Part shown: one piece after another, positions 1 through 9,350 of the stretch
Position numbering within the stretch: the first letter of the stretch is position 1
How the letters are laid out: each line of letters starts with the position of its first letter
Source of the DNA: an uncultured Clostridia bacterium
GTDB lineage: Bacteria > Bacillota > Clostridia > UBA1381
NCBI GenBank assembly: GCA_934444735.1
Contig: CAKSDE010000007.1
Coordinates: 61,312-125,311, forward strand
Reading direction: 5' to 3'
Length of the DNA stretch: 64,000 bases
Translations under genes and position numbers: made by a program
Notes under the pieces: model-generated
The model's input: the letters and a program-made list of their open reading frames with translations, nothing else
Databases searched by the model: none
What the model was told of the DNA's origin: nothing

Positions 1-615
1 CTGATACCCATAACCTTCGGTTTTATCGCGGTGCGTGAGCCGCTGATGCAGCTTATTACAAACTGGGGTAAAATCACCGACGCCGATATAAAAAATGCGA
101 CGGTCTTTGTGGCGATGTACGCTATAGGCATTGTCGGAATCGGCGCAAAGGAGATTTTGGACAGGGCATTTTATGCGATAAAGGATACCAAAACCGCAGC
201 AATAAACGGATTTATAATTATGGCGGTAAATATTATATTAAGTCTGATACTTATACGGTTCATCGGTCCGTACGGAATACCGCTTGCGTACTCGGTTGCG
301 TCACTGACGGGATTTGTTGTGCTTATGGTATTGCTGACAAAAAAAATCGGAAATTTTCTGGACGGCTTTGCCGCAAAATTTATAAAGTCCGCAATTGCAT
401 CTGCGGTAATGGGAGCTGTGGTCATAGCAATTTTAAAGGTTATGAACGGAGTGTTTACCGATAACGGCATCATTGCAAGAATTGTGACATTGACGGTGCC
501 TGTGGGAGTGGGAGTGATAGTTTATGCGCTCATGCTTTTAGTGCTCCGGGTTGATGTTGCGGTTGCGGCGGTAAATAAAGTATTTAAGAGAAACAAGGAG
601 GATAATGAGGCGTGA
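1..615 (+). CDS. murJ: MurJ/MviN-family lipid-linked precursor flippase, C-terminal part (5' end outside window)
   Basis: The frame is open from base 1, so the gene starts upstream; 204 codons are visible. The sequence is a run of hydrophobic helices, and EILDRAFYAIKDTKTA near the start of the visible part matches the conserved EVLxRAFYALxDTxTP signature of MurJ/MviN. MurJ flips lipid II across the membrane for peptidoglycan synthesis; relatives can flip other undecaprenyl-linked glycans. It overlaps the next gene by four bases (GTGA), and the surrounding envelope-glycan genes suggest it may serve this locus rather than be the main cell-wall flippase. That assignment is inference; MurJ-superfamily membership is well supported. 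Confidence 0.85.
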   Translation: MIPITFGFIAVREPLMQLITNWGKITDADIKNATVFVAMYAIGIVGIGAKEILDRAFYAIKDTKTAAINGFIIMAVNIILSLILIRFIGPYGIPLAYSVASLTGFVVLMVLLTKKIGNFLDGFAAKFIKSAIASAVMGAVVIAILKVMNGVFTDNGIIARIVTLTVPVGVGVIVYALMLLVLRVDVAVAAVNKVFKRNKEDNEA

Positions 616-1697
616 TAAGGGTTTTATATCTTATAAATTATGCTGGAAAAGCGGGGACGGAAAAATATGTGTACAATCTTGCGAAAAAGTATCATAAAAG
701 CAAGGCAGAGTGCTATTTCGTGTATAATACGGAGGGACCGCTGTGCGAACAGATAAAGGAGCTGGGGATTGAGCCGAAGCGTATCGAGATGAGGTCACCG
801 TTTGATTTTAAGGCGGCAAGAGAATTGGCGAAATACTGCGAAGAAAACAAAATTGATGTTATACATGCTCAGTATCCGCGAGAAAATTACATTGCGATAC
901 TTGCAAAAAAGCATTATAAAAAAGTGAAAGTGGTCTACACATCGCATCTGACGATAAGCACAGGTCCGCTCTGGAAGATCACCAATTCGTTTATGACAAA
1001 AAAGGATCACAAAATTATATCGGTGTGTAATTACGGAAAGGAACTCCTGATTCATAACGGATTTCCTAAGGATAAAATCGAAGTCATCTTTAACGGTGTG
1101 CGCCCGGGAGAAAAGGGAGAACCGAACAAAGAGCTTAAAAAGAGCTTATCGATTGACGATGATACATTTGTTATGAGTATCCTGGCAAGATATGAGGAAT
1201 CAAAGGGACTGGATTTCCTTTTAAACAGCATAAAGCTTTTAAAGGAACGGACAAGCAGAAAGTTTGTTCTTTTGATTGCGGGAGACGGTATATTGTTTGA
1301 AGATATGGGAGAGCTTATAGAAAAACTGAACCTGCAAGACTGTGTAAAACAGCTCGGATTCAGAAAAGATACGGCAGATATCTTAAGTATAAGCGATCTT
1401 TATATAAACAGCTCGAAATGCCTGGAGGCATTGAGCTTTGCAATGGTCGAGGCACTGGTAAACGGTTTGCCGATTGTTGCAACAAATATCGGCGGGAACC
1501 CCGATATAGTATCTCCCCAAAACGACTGCGGAACACTGGTTGAATACGGAGACTGCGATGCTTTCGCGGAGGCTGTGAGAGAATATATCGAAAATGAAGA
1601 GCTCCTGAAAAAACGGAGCGAAAATGCAAAAGCGGCTGCGGAGAATGTATTTAATTTAGACAAGCTGCTGGATGACACTTTTAAGTTGTATATGTGA
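612..1697 (+). CDS. GT4-family glycosyltransferase
   Basis: A 361-residue GT-B fold glycosyltransferase. The N-terminal half holds the acceptor domain, beginning MIRVLYLINYAGKAGTEKYV. The C-terminal half has the nucleotide-sugar site, with a SKGLDFLL segment and the GT4 E-x7-E element in CLEALSFAMVEALVNGLP followed by VATNIGG. It should add a sugar from a nucleotide donor to a lipid-linked glycan at the cytoplasmic face. The GTG start overlaps the flippase stop codon, so the two are translationally coupled. Donor and acceptor cannot be read from the sequence. Confidence 0.88.
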   Translation: MIRVLYLINYAGKAGTEKYVYNLAKKYHKSKAECYFVYNTEGPLCEQIKELGIEPKRIEMRSPFDFKAARELAKYCEENKIDVIHAQYPRENYIAILAKKHYKKVKVVYTSHLTISTGPLWKITNSFMTKKDHKIISVCNYGKELLIHNGFPKDKIEVIFNGVRPGEKGEPNKELKKSLSIDDDTFVMSILARYEESKGLDFLLNSIKLLKERTSRKFVLLIAGDGILFEDMGELIEKLNLQDCVKQLGFRKDTADILSISDLYINSSKCLEALSFAMVEALVNGLPIVATNIGGNPDIVSPQNDCGTLVEYGDCDAFAEAVREYIENEELLKKRSENAKAAAENVFNLDKLLDDTFKLYM

Positions 1698-1714
1698 GAA
1701 AGGAATGAATTGTC

Positions 1715-2206
1715 ATGAAGGGAAAATTTAAGTTTAACATTATTGATGTATTGGTGATTGTGATTATTGTTGCTGTAGCCGCTTTTATAGGCGTGAAGAT
1801 GGTAGGAGGAAATCTGAATACCGCGGTGAACAATGATAAATTTAAGGATACGGAACATTCATATGAATATACCTTCCATTGCTATGAAGCACCGGATTTT
1901 GTCCTGGACTATATCAAAAACGGCGCAAATGTCCTGGAATTTACCGACGATGACGAGTTCGGAAAGCTGTTCTCATTCTCAGTGGGAGAGGCGGAGATTT
2001 ACGAGCCGGATTCAAGCGGACATTATGTAAAATCGACAAAGCCGGATCACAGCAGCGTTGATTTGGTCGTACGCGGCAAGGGTGTGCAGACAAAGGGCGG
2101 AGTAAAGGTAGGCTGGAATGACTACAGTGTTGGACATTCGCTCACGATAAATGTGGGAAATGCCAAGCTCTACTGCAAGATTTCGGGTATTAAGCGTTTG
2201 GACTGA
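1715..2206 (+). CDS. DUF4330-family single-pass membrane protein
   Basis: 163 residues: a short basic N-terminus, one transmembrane helix (about residues 9-29, VLVIVIIVAVAAFIGVKMV) and a soluble beta-rich remainder, presumably extracytoplasmic. The layout and the FNIIDVLVIVIIVA start fit the DUF4330 family, which has no established function and often sits near surface-glycan genes in Clostridia. It starts 17 bases after the glycosyltransferase stop with a GAAAGGAATG ribosome site. I infer a structural or accessory role in polymer export, without direct evidence. Confidence 0.7.
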   Translation: MKGKFKFNIIDVLVIVIIVAVAAFIGVKMVGGNLNTAVNNDKFKDTEHSYEYTFHCYEAPDFVLDYIKNGANVLEFTDDDEFGKLFSFSVGEAEIYEPDSSGHYVKSTKPDHSSVDLVVRGKGVQTKGGVKVGWNDYSVGHSLTINVGNAKLYCKISGIKRLD

Positions 2207-2277
2207 TATCTTTAAGTGATAAAAAAACGCTTGAAGCTTTAAAAATGCGCCTTTGGCACAGGAAGGAATGGATATAT

Positions 2278-3861
2278 ATGTTTTCCCAAAGTTTGACAGC
2301 AATGCTTTTAAAAGGGATTGCAGGTAAAATCTCGGAAAGTATGTTTTTGGGGATTATCTGCAAATTCTTAAAAGCAGCAGGAAAATTTATAGAAAAATTA
2401 TACGGCTTATTTCAAAAGAGTATTCTGTTCGGGATATTTCTGACGCTAACCGGAGCTTTAAAAAAGCTGTATAACGGAAGCGGATTGAAATGCTATGTTG
2501 ATGCGAAGAATTTTTTTGATAAGCCGTGGAGCGAATCAGGATTGGCGCGGATTGCCGATGTCATAATTCGCGGCTTGACATATTTGGCGGAAAAAATCGG
2601 AGATTTTATAAAAAGGCTGTTTTGCGGATCATTTATCTTGTCGGTGTATGATGCTGCTATGGAAAAGCTGGGATTTCACAGGATTCTGGCGATAGTTTTC
2701 GGAGCGATGTTTTTGGTGTACAGCAGTATATGGAATAATCTTTATGCTGCCGGTATCTGTGTTATACTTTTGTTTTTGCTTTTGTATAAAAACAGAAAAA
2801 CAGCGCTCGCACCGTCAAATATTGACTTTTTTATGGTGCTGTTTCTGATTTCGCTGGTGCTGGGAGTAATATCAGCGCCGAGTAAAGGCGATGCCGTCCG
2901 AATTGCGCTTATTGCCGCGTCGGCATTGGGCTTTCATTTGTGCACGGTGGTAATTCTTGACGACAATAAAAAGATTGTGGATTTTATAAAGATCATGTCA
3001 TGGGTTATGGCATTGACCGCCGTGGTTGCGATATATCAGCGTTTGTCGGGGATTGAGGTTGATCCCGAATTTGTTGATGTAACGGTTAATGCCGGTATGC
3101 CGGGACGAGTATTTTCAACCTTTGAAAACCCTAACAACTATGCAGAGCTTTTGGTATTATTTATGCCGTTTATGTATGCGCTCATCTTAAATGAAAAGGG
3201 AGCAAAGCAAAAGCTTATCTGGATTGCGGTTGCGGGAATTTCGGCTATTGCGCTTGCAATGACATATTCGAGATCCTGTTATGTGGCTTTTGCATTGGCA
3301 ACGCTTATATTTGTCTGTGTATATGATTACAGACTTCTTCTGCCTTTTGCGATATTGTGTATATGCGCGATACCGTTTTTGCCGCAGACAATCTTAAACC
3401 GTATTATGACAATAGGATCATTGCAGGACTCGTCGAACAGCTACAGATTGTATATATGGGATACCTGTATAAAGCTTGTAAGAAATTACGGAGTGTCGGG
3501 ACTGGGAGTGGGACCGAAGGCATTTTCGGCATATTACCGCCCGATTGCATATAAAAATGCGGCGACCGCGCCGCACAGTCATATGCTCTATCTGGAGCTT
3601 ATACTCGAATACGGAATACTTGGATTTATCGGATTCATGGGTTATTATATAAGAATAATCAGAAACGGTTTTAAGAGCGTGAAGATAGCGTCGAAAGAGG
3701 AAAGAGCATACATCGGCGCAGGAATCGGCGCTTTGATAGGTATAGCTTTTGTAAGCTGTGCCGAATATATTTGGTTTTATCCGAGAGATATGTTTGCACA
3801 CTTAATAGTGCTCGGCATTCTTGCGGCATTGGTACGCAATATCGGAAAAAAAGGAGAATAA
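2278..3861 (+). CDS. O-antigen ligase / Wzy-like polymerase family membrane protein
   Basis: About 527 residues with roughly ten transmembrane helices. A large outer loop near the C-terminal third carries YRLYIWDTCIKLVRNYG, GLGVGPKAFS and APHSHMLYLELILEYG, which match the Wzy_C/O-antigen ligase pattern of a conserved histidine in an HS/HN-x-Y-L context. This family joins lipid-linked glycans to an acceptor or polymerises repeat units on the outer face. ATG 2278 is preferred over an in-frame ATG at 2245 because GGAAGGAA lies about nine bases before it. Ligase versus polymerase cannot be decided here. Confidence 0.85.
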   Translation: MFSQSLTAMLLKGIAGKISESMFLGIICKFLKAAGKFIEKLYGLFQKSILFGIFLTLTGALKKLYNGSGLKCYVDAKNFFDKPWSESGLARIADVIIRGLTYLAEKIGDFIKRLFCGSFILSVYDAAMEKLGFHRILAIVFGAMFLVYSSIWNNLYAAGICVILLFLLLYKNRKTALAPSNIDFFMVLFLISLVLGVISAPSKGDAVRIALIAASALGFHLCTVVILDDNKKIVDFIKIMSWVMALTAVVAIYQRLSGIEVDPEFVDVTVNAGMPGRVFSTFENPNNYAELLVLFMPFMYALILNEKGAKQKLIWIAVAGISAIALAMTYSRSCYVAFALATLIFVCVYDYRLLLPFAILCICAIPFLPQTILNRIMTIGSLQDSSNSYRLYIWDTCIKLVRNYGVSGLGVGPKAFSAYYRPIAYKNAATAPHSHMLYLELILEYGILGFIGFMGYYIRIIRNGFKSVKIASKEERAYIGAGIGALIGIAFVSCAEYIWFYPRDMFAHLIVLGILAALVRNIGKKGE

Positions 3862-3934
3862 TGTGAAAAATATGCTGCGCATCTTTTCCGCGTTATGATT
3901 TGTGCTGCCGTACGGCGGCGGAATGGAGATTAGA

Positions 3935-6154
3935 ATGAAAATAATGCATTTGATAAGAGGGGGAGACAGCGGAGGTGCAAAAACCCACCTCTTCACATTG
4001 CTTGATGAACTGCAAAAATATGTTGAATGTGAGGTTGTATGTCTTATTCCGGGGGTGTTTTACCGTGAAATACTGGATAAAGACATAAAAACGACCCTTT
4101 TTCCGCAGAAGAACCGATTTGATTTATCGGTCGTAAAAAAGATAAAGAATCTCATAGAAGAGGACGGAGTCGACATATTGCATGTGCATGGAGCTATGGC
4201 GAACTTTATTGCACAGTTTTTAAAAAAGAAGATAGATATTCCGATAGTGACAACCATGCACAGCGATTATCTTTTGGATTTTGACACCTTTTTTAAAAAG
4301 ATTGTTTTCACAGCCTTAAATGCGGCGTCTTTGAGGAAAATCGATTATTTTATTGCTGTTTCGGATAACTTCAAAAGTATGCTTATGGAGAGGAAATTCC
4401 GCCCGAACGGAATATATACCGTGTATAACGGTATGCAGTTTGCAAATGTCCCGAAAGAGGTTACGCCGAAAGAGGAATTTGCGGCAAAGTATGGCTTAAA
4501 GCTTGAAAAAGATGTTGTATATATAGGTATTGCGGCACGTTTTGACGCGGTCAAGGGTGTGGACATATTTATAGAGGGTGCATCAAAGCTCTACGAAAAA
4601 AACAAGAATGTGCGCTTTTTGATTGCCGGCGACGGTGAAATGCGAGATCAGTTAAAAGAGCTTGCAAAAAGTCTCGGAATAGACAGTGCCGTGCATTTTC
4701 TGGGATTTGTACATGATATTTACGGATTTTTGAATTTTATAGATGTGAACTGTCTGACATCGCTCTGCGAAAGCTTTCCGTATTCAATGCTTGAAGGCGC
4801 GGCGATGAAAAAGCCGATGGTTGCGAGCAATGTCGGAGGTATAAGCAGTCTTGTGATTGAGGACGAAACCGGCTATCTTTTCCCGGCAACCGACAGCAGC
4901 GCGTTTGCGGAAAAGCTGCAAATGATGTGTGAATCGCAAAAAAGACGTGAGGAGATGGGTGAGAGAATATACGAGCGCGCGACAACGCTTTTCTCTGCCG
5001 AAACATTTGCAAAAACTCATGTAAAGATTTACAATAATATTCTTGCCGATTTTGCCGATCCGAAACGCTACGATTTTATAATAAGCGGATATTACGGCTA
5101 CAACAACAGCGGAGATGACGCACTTCTTCTTGCAATGATAACAGAACTGAAAAAGCAGAAGGAGAATGTGCGAGTTGCGGTTTTGAGCGCCGATCCGAAA
5201 GCTACCAAAAAGTTATATAAGGTGGATTCCTTTAACCGTTTTAACCCGTTTAACGTGTATAGAAGTATGCGAAAATCAAAGGTTCTGCTCTCGGGCGGAG
5301 GCTCGCTGATTCAGGACGAAACAAGCTCAAAGTCACTTTGGTATTACGCGACAATCTTAAAGGTTGCAAAAAAATGCGGTTTGAAGGTAATGCAGATTGC
5401 AAACGGTATAGGTCCCGTGAGCCGTGTTAAAAACAGAAAGCTTGCGACAAATATCATGAACACCTGTGTTGACCGCATAACGCTTCGCGAGGAAAAATCA
5501 CTGGCAGAGCTTGAGAAAATGAATATTAACGTAAATGCGGCAGTGACTTGCGATCCGGCAATGATGCTTGAGGGGGCGCCCAAAAAAGATGTGCTTAAAA
5601 TATTTGATAAAGAGGGAATACAGGACGAGCCGTACGTATGTATATCGATGCGTGACTGGGACAGGAACCCGCCCGATTTTGAGCATCGTATCGCACACGT
5701 TGCCGATTATATTTATGAAACATACGGATTTAACATTGTGTTTATAATCATGCAGTATCCGACAGACCTTAACATAACAAAGCGTATTATGGGGTATATG
5801 AAAAGCCCGGCAAAGCTTATCGGTCACAGAGTCGGCATTGAGAATATGATCGGTATAATAAGGGAGGCAGAGCTGGTTCTGGCGATGCGTCTGCATACGC
5901 TTATATACGGCGTATCGATGAAAACCCCGGTAATTGCGATACAGTATGATCCCAAGGTGGACAGCTTTATGGAATATTTGCAGCAAAAAAGGATTGTAAA
6001 AATTACCGATGTTGATGTCGATATGTTAAAAAGATTTGTGGACGAGTGCGTGCACAACAGAGAGACAGATGCAAATGCGCGTTTATGTGACGAGATGAAG
6101 AAAAAAGCGAAAATGAATATAGATATTGCATTGGAGCTTTTGGAAAAGTATTAG
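3935..6154 (+). CDS. csaB: Fused GT4 glycosyltransferase and CsaB-type polysaccharide pyruvyltransferase
   Basis: About 739 residues with two enzyme domains. Residues 1-375 are a GT4 glycosyltransferase (HLIRGGDSGGAKTH at the start, DILHVHG, FLIAGDGE, and the E-x7-E element in LCESFPYSMLEGAAM). Residues 385-739 are a pyruvyltransferase of the CsaB type, beginning ISGYYGYNNSGDDALL with LLSGGGSLIQD and MRLHTLIYG further on. CsaB adds ketal pyruvate to secondary cell-wall polymers, the ligand of SLH-domain surface proteins. ATG 3935 has GGAG six bases upstream; an earlier in-frame GTG at 3902 has no ribosome site. The fusion suggests that sugar addition and pyruvylation are coupled. Confidence 0.88.
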   Translation: MKIMHLIRGGDSGGAKTHLFTLLDELQKYVECEVVCLIPGVFYREILDKDIKTTLFPQKNRFDLSVVKKIKNLIEEDGVDILHVHGAMANFIAQFLKKKIDIPIVTTMHSDYLLDFDTFFKKIVFTALNAASLRKIDYFIAVSDNFKSMLMERKFRPNGIYTVYNGMQFANVPKEVTPKEEFAAKYGLKLEKDVVYIGIAARFDAVKGVDIFIEGASKLYEKNKNVRFLIAGDGEMRDQLKELAKSLGIDSAVHFLGFVHDIYGFLNFIDVNCLTSLCESFPYSMLEGAAMKKPMVASNVGGISSLVIEDETGYLFPATDSSAFAEKLQMMCESQKRREEMGERIYERATTLFSAETFAKTHVKIYNNILADFADPKRYDFIISGYYGYNNSGDDALLLAMITELKKQKENVRVAVLSADPKATKKLYKVDSFNRFNPFNVYRSMRKSKVLLSGGGSLIQDETSSKSLWYYATILKVAKKCGLKVMQIANGIGPVSRVKNRKLATNIMNTCVDRITLREEKSLAELEKMNINVNAAVTCDPAMMLEGAPKKDVLKIFDKEGIQDEPYVCISMRDWDRNPPDFEHRIAHVADYIYETYGFNIVFIIMQYPTDLNITKRIMGYMKSPAKLIGHRVGIENMIGIIREAELVLAMRLHTLIYGVSMKTPVIAIQYDPKVDSFMEYLQQKRIVKITDVDVDMLKRFVDECVHNRETDANARLCDEMKKKAKMNIDIALELLEKY

Positions 6155-6159
6155 AAAAC

Positions 6160-6188
6160 TTGACAAATTGCATTTTAAATGTTATACT
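6160..6188 (+). promoter_or_regulatory. Vegetative promoter for the rsmE operon
   Basis: TTGACA at 6160-6165 and TATACT at 6183-6188 are separated by exactly 17 bases. The promoter lies just after the csaB stop codon, so a new transcription unit starts here. Confidence 0.85.
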
Positions 6189-6240
6189 AAAATTCGGTCA
6201 TATATCAGATGGTGACCGTTAAAAGATAAGGAGGGATTTT

Positions 6241-6969
6241 ATGCCGAAGTTTTTTGTTCTTCCCGAAAATGTGCATGAAGATGTTATCAGGATAACGGGA
6301 GAGGACGTTTTGCATATAAAGCGCGTACTCAGAATGAAAGCAGGCGATAAAATTCACCTGTGTGACAGCTCGGGCTTTGATTATGACGCAGTTATTGATC
6401 AGATGACAGAGAGCGGTATTGAATGCAGGGTGACGGCTAAAAGAGAGTCGGATACCGAGCCGCCGATAAAGGTTATGCTCTTTCAGGGGATTCCCAAGGG
6501 CGCTAAGACCGACTATATAATACAAAAAAATACAGAGCTTGGAATATCTGATATTGTGATGTGCCGTCTGGCGAGGTGTGTTTCAAAGCCGGAGGGTTCT
6601 AAAAAGACCGAAAGATGGCAGAAGATAGCAGAGGCGGCTGCAAAGCAGTCGGGGAGAGGGCTTGTCCCTAAGGTTCATGAGCCTGTGGATTTGGATACGG
6701 CGATTTCGATGATGAAAAAATGCGATCTTGCTTTTGTGCCGTATGAATGTGAGGAAAATTGCAGTATAAAGAGCGTTTTGAAAAACAGTCCTGATGCGAA
6801 AAGTATCGCATTTATGATAGGCCCCGAGGGCGGATTCGGAATCGGAGAAATCGAAAAGTTAAAAGATGCGGGAATAACGCCGGTATCGCTCGGAAAGCGT
6901 ATTTTGCGGACCGAAACGGCGGGAGAAGCGGTTTTGACAATGATAATGTATGAATTGGGCGACATTTAA
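6241..6969 (+). CDS. rsmE: 16S rRNA m3U1498 methyltransferase RsmE
   Basis: 242 residues. The N-terminal PUA-like part holds DVLHIKRVLRMKAGD. The SPOUT methyltransferase part holds MLFQGIPKG, the SAM-knot motif IGPEGGFGIGEIE and LGKRILRTETA near the C-terminus, all typical of RsmE. It methylates U1498 of 16S rRNA on the assembled small subunit. A strong AAGGAGGG ribosome site precedes the ATG. First gene of a five-gene operon; length is normal for the family. Confidence 0.95.
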   Translation: MPKFFVLPENVHEDVIRITGEDVLHIKRVLRMKAGDKIHLCDSSGFDYDAVIDQMTESGIECRVTAKRESDTEPPIKVMLFQGIPKGAKTDYIIQKNTELGISDIVMCRLARCVSKPEGSKKTERWQKIAEAAAKQSGRGLVPKVHEPVDLDTAISMMKKCDLAFVPYECEENCSIKSVLKNSPDAKSIAFMIGPEGGFGIGEIEKLKDAGITPVSLGKRILRTETAGEAVLTMIMYELGDI

Positions 6970-6996
6970 AAAATAAAAGTGCGGAGGTTTTAAAAA

Positions 6997-7470
6997 ATGA
7001 AATATACAAAAGAAGAAAGCTTGGTAAACAGAATACTGATAAATTACGGTGTGGCGATTATTGCCTATATTTTGCTGTATTTTCTTTTAAATAAGTATTA
7101 CATGAAGTACAGCATCGTACTTCCGATTGCGGGAGTTATGATCATTGCGGCGGTGGTATGTTATCTTTTGCAGAAAAAGACGGGTAAAACAAAGAATTAC
7201 GGACATATGTTTATAGGTCTTGCTGTGGCGCTTATCGTTACTCAAAGCTCGTTTATTATATACAGAGTGTTGGGTGAAAAGATATTTTCCGCGCTTACAA
7301 GCGTATGGATTATCGATAAAGCCGTTAATTCGAGAAATGCGACAATCGGTATTGCATGGCTCGGCGCGATTTACTTGGTTATCATGACGGTGTATAATGC
7401 GGTTTTGATTTCAAAAGAAAAGAAAAATGCTAAAACAGGAGCGCCGAAGGTACACGGCAAGAAGAAATAA
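6997..7470 (+). CDS. Uncharacterised four-helix membrane protein
   Basis: 157 residues with four predicted transmembrane helices (about residues 15-33, 40-59, 70-88 and 115-136) and a lysine-rich C-terminal tail ending KVHGKKK, presumably cytoplasmic. I do not recognise a family. It sits between rsmE and the yqeG-like phosphatase, and its stop overlaps the next start (TAATG), so it is co-translated with its neighbours. Function unknown. Confidence 0.8.
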   Translation: MKYTKEESLVNRILINYGVAIIAYILLYFLLNKYYMKYSIVLPIAGVMIIAAVVCYLLQKKTGKTKNYGHMFIGLAVALIVTQSSFIIYRVLGEKIFSALTSVWIIDKAVNSRNATIGIAWLGAIYLVIMTVYNAVLISKEKKNAKTGAPKVHGKKK

Positions 7471-7970
7471 TGAGCAGATTTGAACGTTTTTATCCCGACT
7501 ATGCGTATAAAAGTGTCTGGGACATTGAGGACGGATTTTTTAAAGAAAACGGCATTGAGTTTGCAATCTTGGATATTGATAACACTTTGGTGCCGTATAC
7601 AGAAAAAACACCGTCAAAGCGCGCGTTGGAGTTTTTGCAAAAGCTTGAGGAGTCGGGAGTGAAATATTGTTTTCTTTCAAATAACAAGGACAAGCGCGTT
7701 ATTATTTTTAATGAGAATATAGGCGCGCCGTTTTTGGCAAGAGCAAAAAAACCGCTTTGCGGCGGTATAAATAAAATCATGAAGATGATAGGTGCAAAAC
7801 CGCAGAATACGGTTTTAATAGGCGATCAGGTATTTACCGATGTGTGGACGGGAAAAAGAGCCGGAATTAAGACGATTCTGGTAAGTCCGATTGAAGATAA
7901 GGAAACGCTTTTTTTCAGGTTTAAGCGTGCGATGGAGAGAATCGTTTTGAAAAATTATAACGGCAGGTAA
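7470..7970 (+). CDS. yqeG: YqeG-family HAD-IIIA phosphatase
   Basis: 166 residues. HAD motif I is LDIDNTLVPY, motif II is FLSNN, and motif IV lies in VLIGDQVFTDVWTGKRAGIKTILV. The order and spacing match the YqeG/GEP4 family; the eukaryotic relative is phosphatidylglycerophosphate phosphatase. In Bacillus yqeG sits beside the GTPase gene yqeH and aroE; here the next gene is shikimate kinase, an echo of that linkage. The cellular substrate in this organism is not established by sequence alone. Confidence 0.88.
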   Translation: MSRFERFYPDYAYKSVWDIEDGFFKENGIEFAILDIDNTLVPYTEKTPSKRALEFLQKLEESGVKYCFLSNNKDKRVIIFNENIGAPFLARAKKPLCGGINKIMKMIGAKPQNTVLIGDQVFTDVWTGKRAGIKTILVSPIEDKETLFFRFKRAMERIVLKNYNGR

Positions 7971-7977
7971 AAAAGAT

Positions 7978-8490
7978 ATGAACATAATTTTAACCGGATT
8001 TATGATGTCGGGAAAAACGAGCATAGGTTCAGAACTTGCAAAAATGCTGGGGTACAGATTCATAGATACCGACAAGATGATTGAGCGTGAAGAAAGACTT
8101 GCGGTAAAAGATATTTTTGCAAAATACGGGGAAGAATACTTCAGAAACAAGGAAACCGAGGCGGCAGAAAAAATATCCGAACTTGATAAATGCGTTGCGG
8201 CAACGGGCGGAGGTATGGTTTTGCGCGAATGTAATATGGAGCTTTTGCGCAAAAACGGATATATTGTGAATTTAAAAATTACCCCGGAAATAATAAGAGA
8301 AAGAATGGATTCGGGAAGATCGGACAGACCGCTTATAAAAGATGCGGATTTTTCCGAAATTGTTGAGAAATTCAAAAAAAGAGAGAGGTTCTATGAGGTT
8401 TGCGATTATACGGTAGTTATCGAGGGGGAGAAAAGTCCGCGTCGGTATGCCGAGGAAATTGCGGAATATTTAAAGCGTGAGGTGATCTGA
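7978..8490 (+). CDS. aroK: Shikimate kinase
   Basis: 170 residues. The P-loop is GFMMSGKTS near the N-terminus, followed by DTDKMIE (shikimate and Mg site), the ATGGGM segment and the lid arginine region DSGRSDRPL. It phosphorylates shikimate at O3 in aromatic amino acid synthesis in the cytoplasm. The stop codon overlaps the next ATG (TGATG), indicating translational coupling. No other shikimate genes are in the window. Confidence 0.93.
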   Translation: MNIILTGFMMSGKTSIGSELAKMLGYRFIDTDKMIEREERLAVKDIFAKYGEEYFRNKETEAAEKISELDKCVAATGGGMVLRECNMELLRKNGYIVNLKITPEIIRERMDSGRSDRPLIKDADFSEIVEKFKKRERFYEVCDYTVVIEGEKSPRRYAEEIAEYLKREVI

Positions 8491-9350
8491 TGGGAGCAAA
8501 ATTCGGTGTTGCCGGAAACGGCAATCTTTTTTATGCCGACGGTAAAAAAGCGTCGGAGGAGATGCCCGAGTGGCTTAAAAATTTCGGCTTGGACGCATAC
8601 GAATATCAATGCGGAAACGGCGTGAGGATAAAAGAGGAAACCGCGGGTAAAATCGGGAAAAATGCGGAAGAAAACGGCATTTTAATGAGTGTTCATTCGC
8701 CGTATTATATAAATCTTGCAACACCTGATGAGGAAAAGCGAAAAAAAAGTCTTGATTATATTATCCAAAGCCTTACGGCGGCAAGCTATATGGGCGCAAA
8801 AAGAGTGGTTATCCATAGCGGAGCATTGGGGAAGATGACGCGCGAAGAGGCTTTGGAATATGCAAAAAAGACGGTGCGGCTTGCTGTTGATACGGCAGAC
8901 GATATGGGATTTTCCGATATTCATATGTGTATAGAAACGATGGGGAAAATCAATCAGCTCGGGAATCTTGCGGAGGTTATGGAGCTGTGCAAAATTGACG
9001 ACAGACTTTTGCCGACAATTGATTTCGGACATTTGAACGCAAGAACTCTCGGCGGACTAAAAAGCTATGACGATTTTCTGGAAATTTTTGACGCGATTGA
9101 AAATAATCTCGGCTCGGACAGACTTAAGATTTTCCACAGTCATTTCAGTAAAATAGAGTATACAAAGGGCGGAGAGAAGAAGCATCTGACCTTTGAAGAT
9201 ACGCTTTACGGCCCGGAATTTGATTTTGTTGCGGAGATTACCGCAAAGAAGAATCTTTCGCCCGTATTTATATGCGAATCGGCAGGCACGCAGCCGGAAG
9301 ATGCGCTGACGATGAAAAAAATATATGAAAAAATCTATAAGGAGTTGTAA
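8490..9350 (+). CDS. Endonuclease IV (AP endonuclease family 2)-like TIM-barrel protein
   Basis: 286 residues. The metal-ligand pattern of the Nfo fold is present in order: SVHSPYYINL, VIHSGA, CIETMG, IDFGHLNA, FHSHFSK and ICESAG. Family members cut DNA 5' of abasic sites using a three-zinc centre. The overall sequence is divergent from classical Nfo, so a sugar-isomerase-like relative cannot be wholly excluded, but the conserved HSPYYINL element favours the DNA repair family. Last gene of the operon; a hairpin terminator overlaps its stop codon. Confidence 0.82.
   Translation: MGAKFGVAGNGNLFYADGKKASEEMPEWLKNFGLDAYEYQCGNGVRIKEETAGKIGKNAEENGILMSVHSPYYINLATPDEEKRKKSLDYIIQSLTAASYMGAKRVVIHSGALGKMTREEALEYAKKTVRLAVDTADDMGFSDIHMCIETMGKINQLGNLAEVMELCKIDDRLLPTIDFGHLNARTLGGLKSYDDFLEIFDAIENNLGSDRLKIFHSHFSKIEYTKGGEKKHLTFEDTLYGPEFDFVAEITAKKNLSPVFICESAGTQPEDALTMKKIYEKIYKEL

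Noticed and set aside
3863..3898. 11-codon open frame upstream of the GT4-CsaB gene, in frame with it
   Set aside because: It ends at TGA and shows no leader-peptide features or attenuator; the good ribosome site at 3925 explains the real start.
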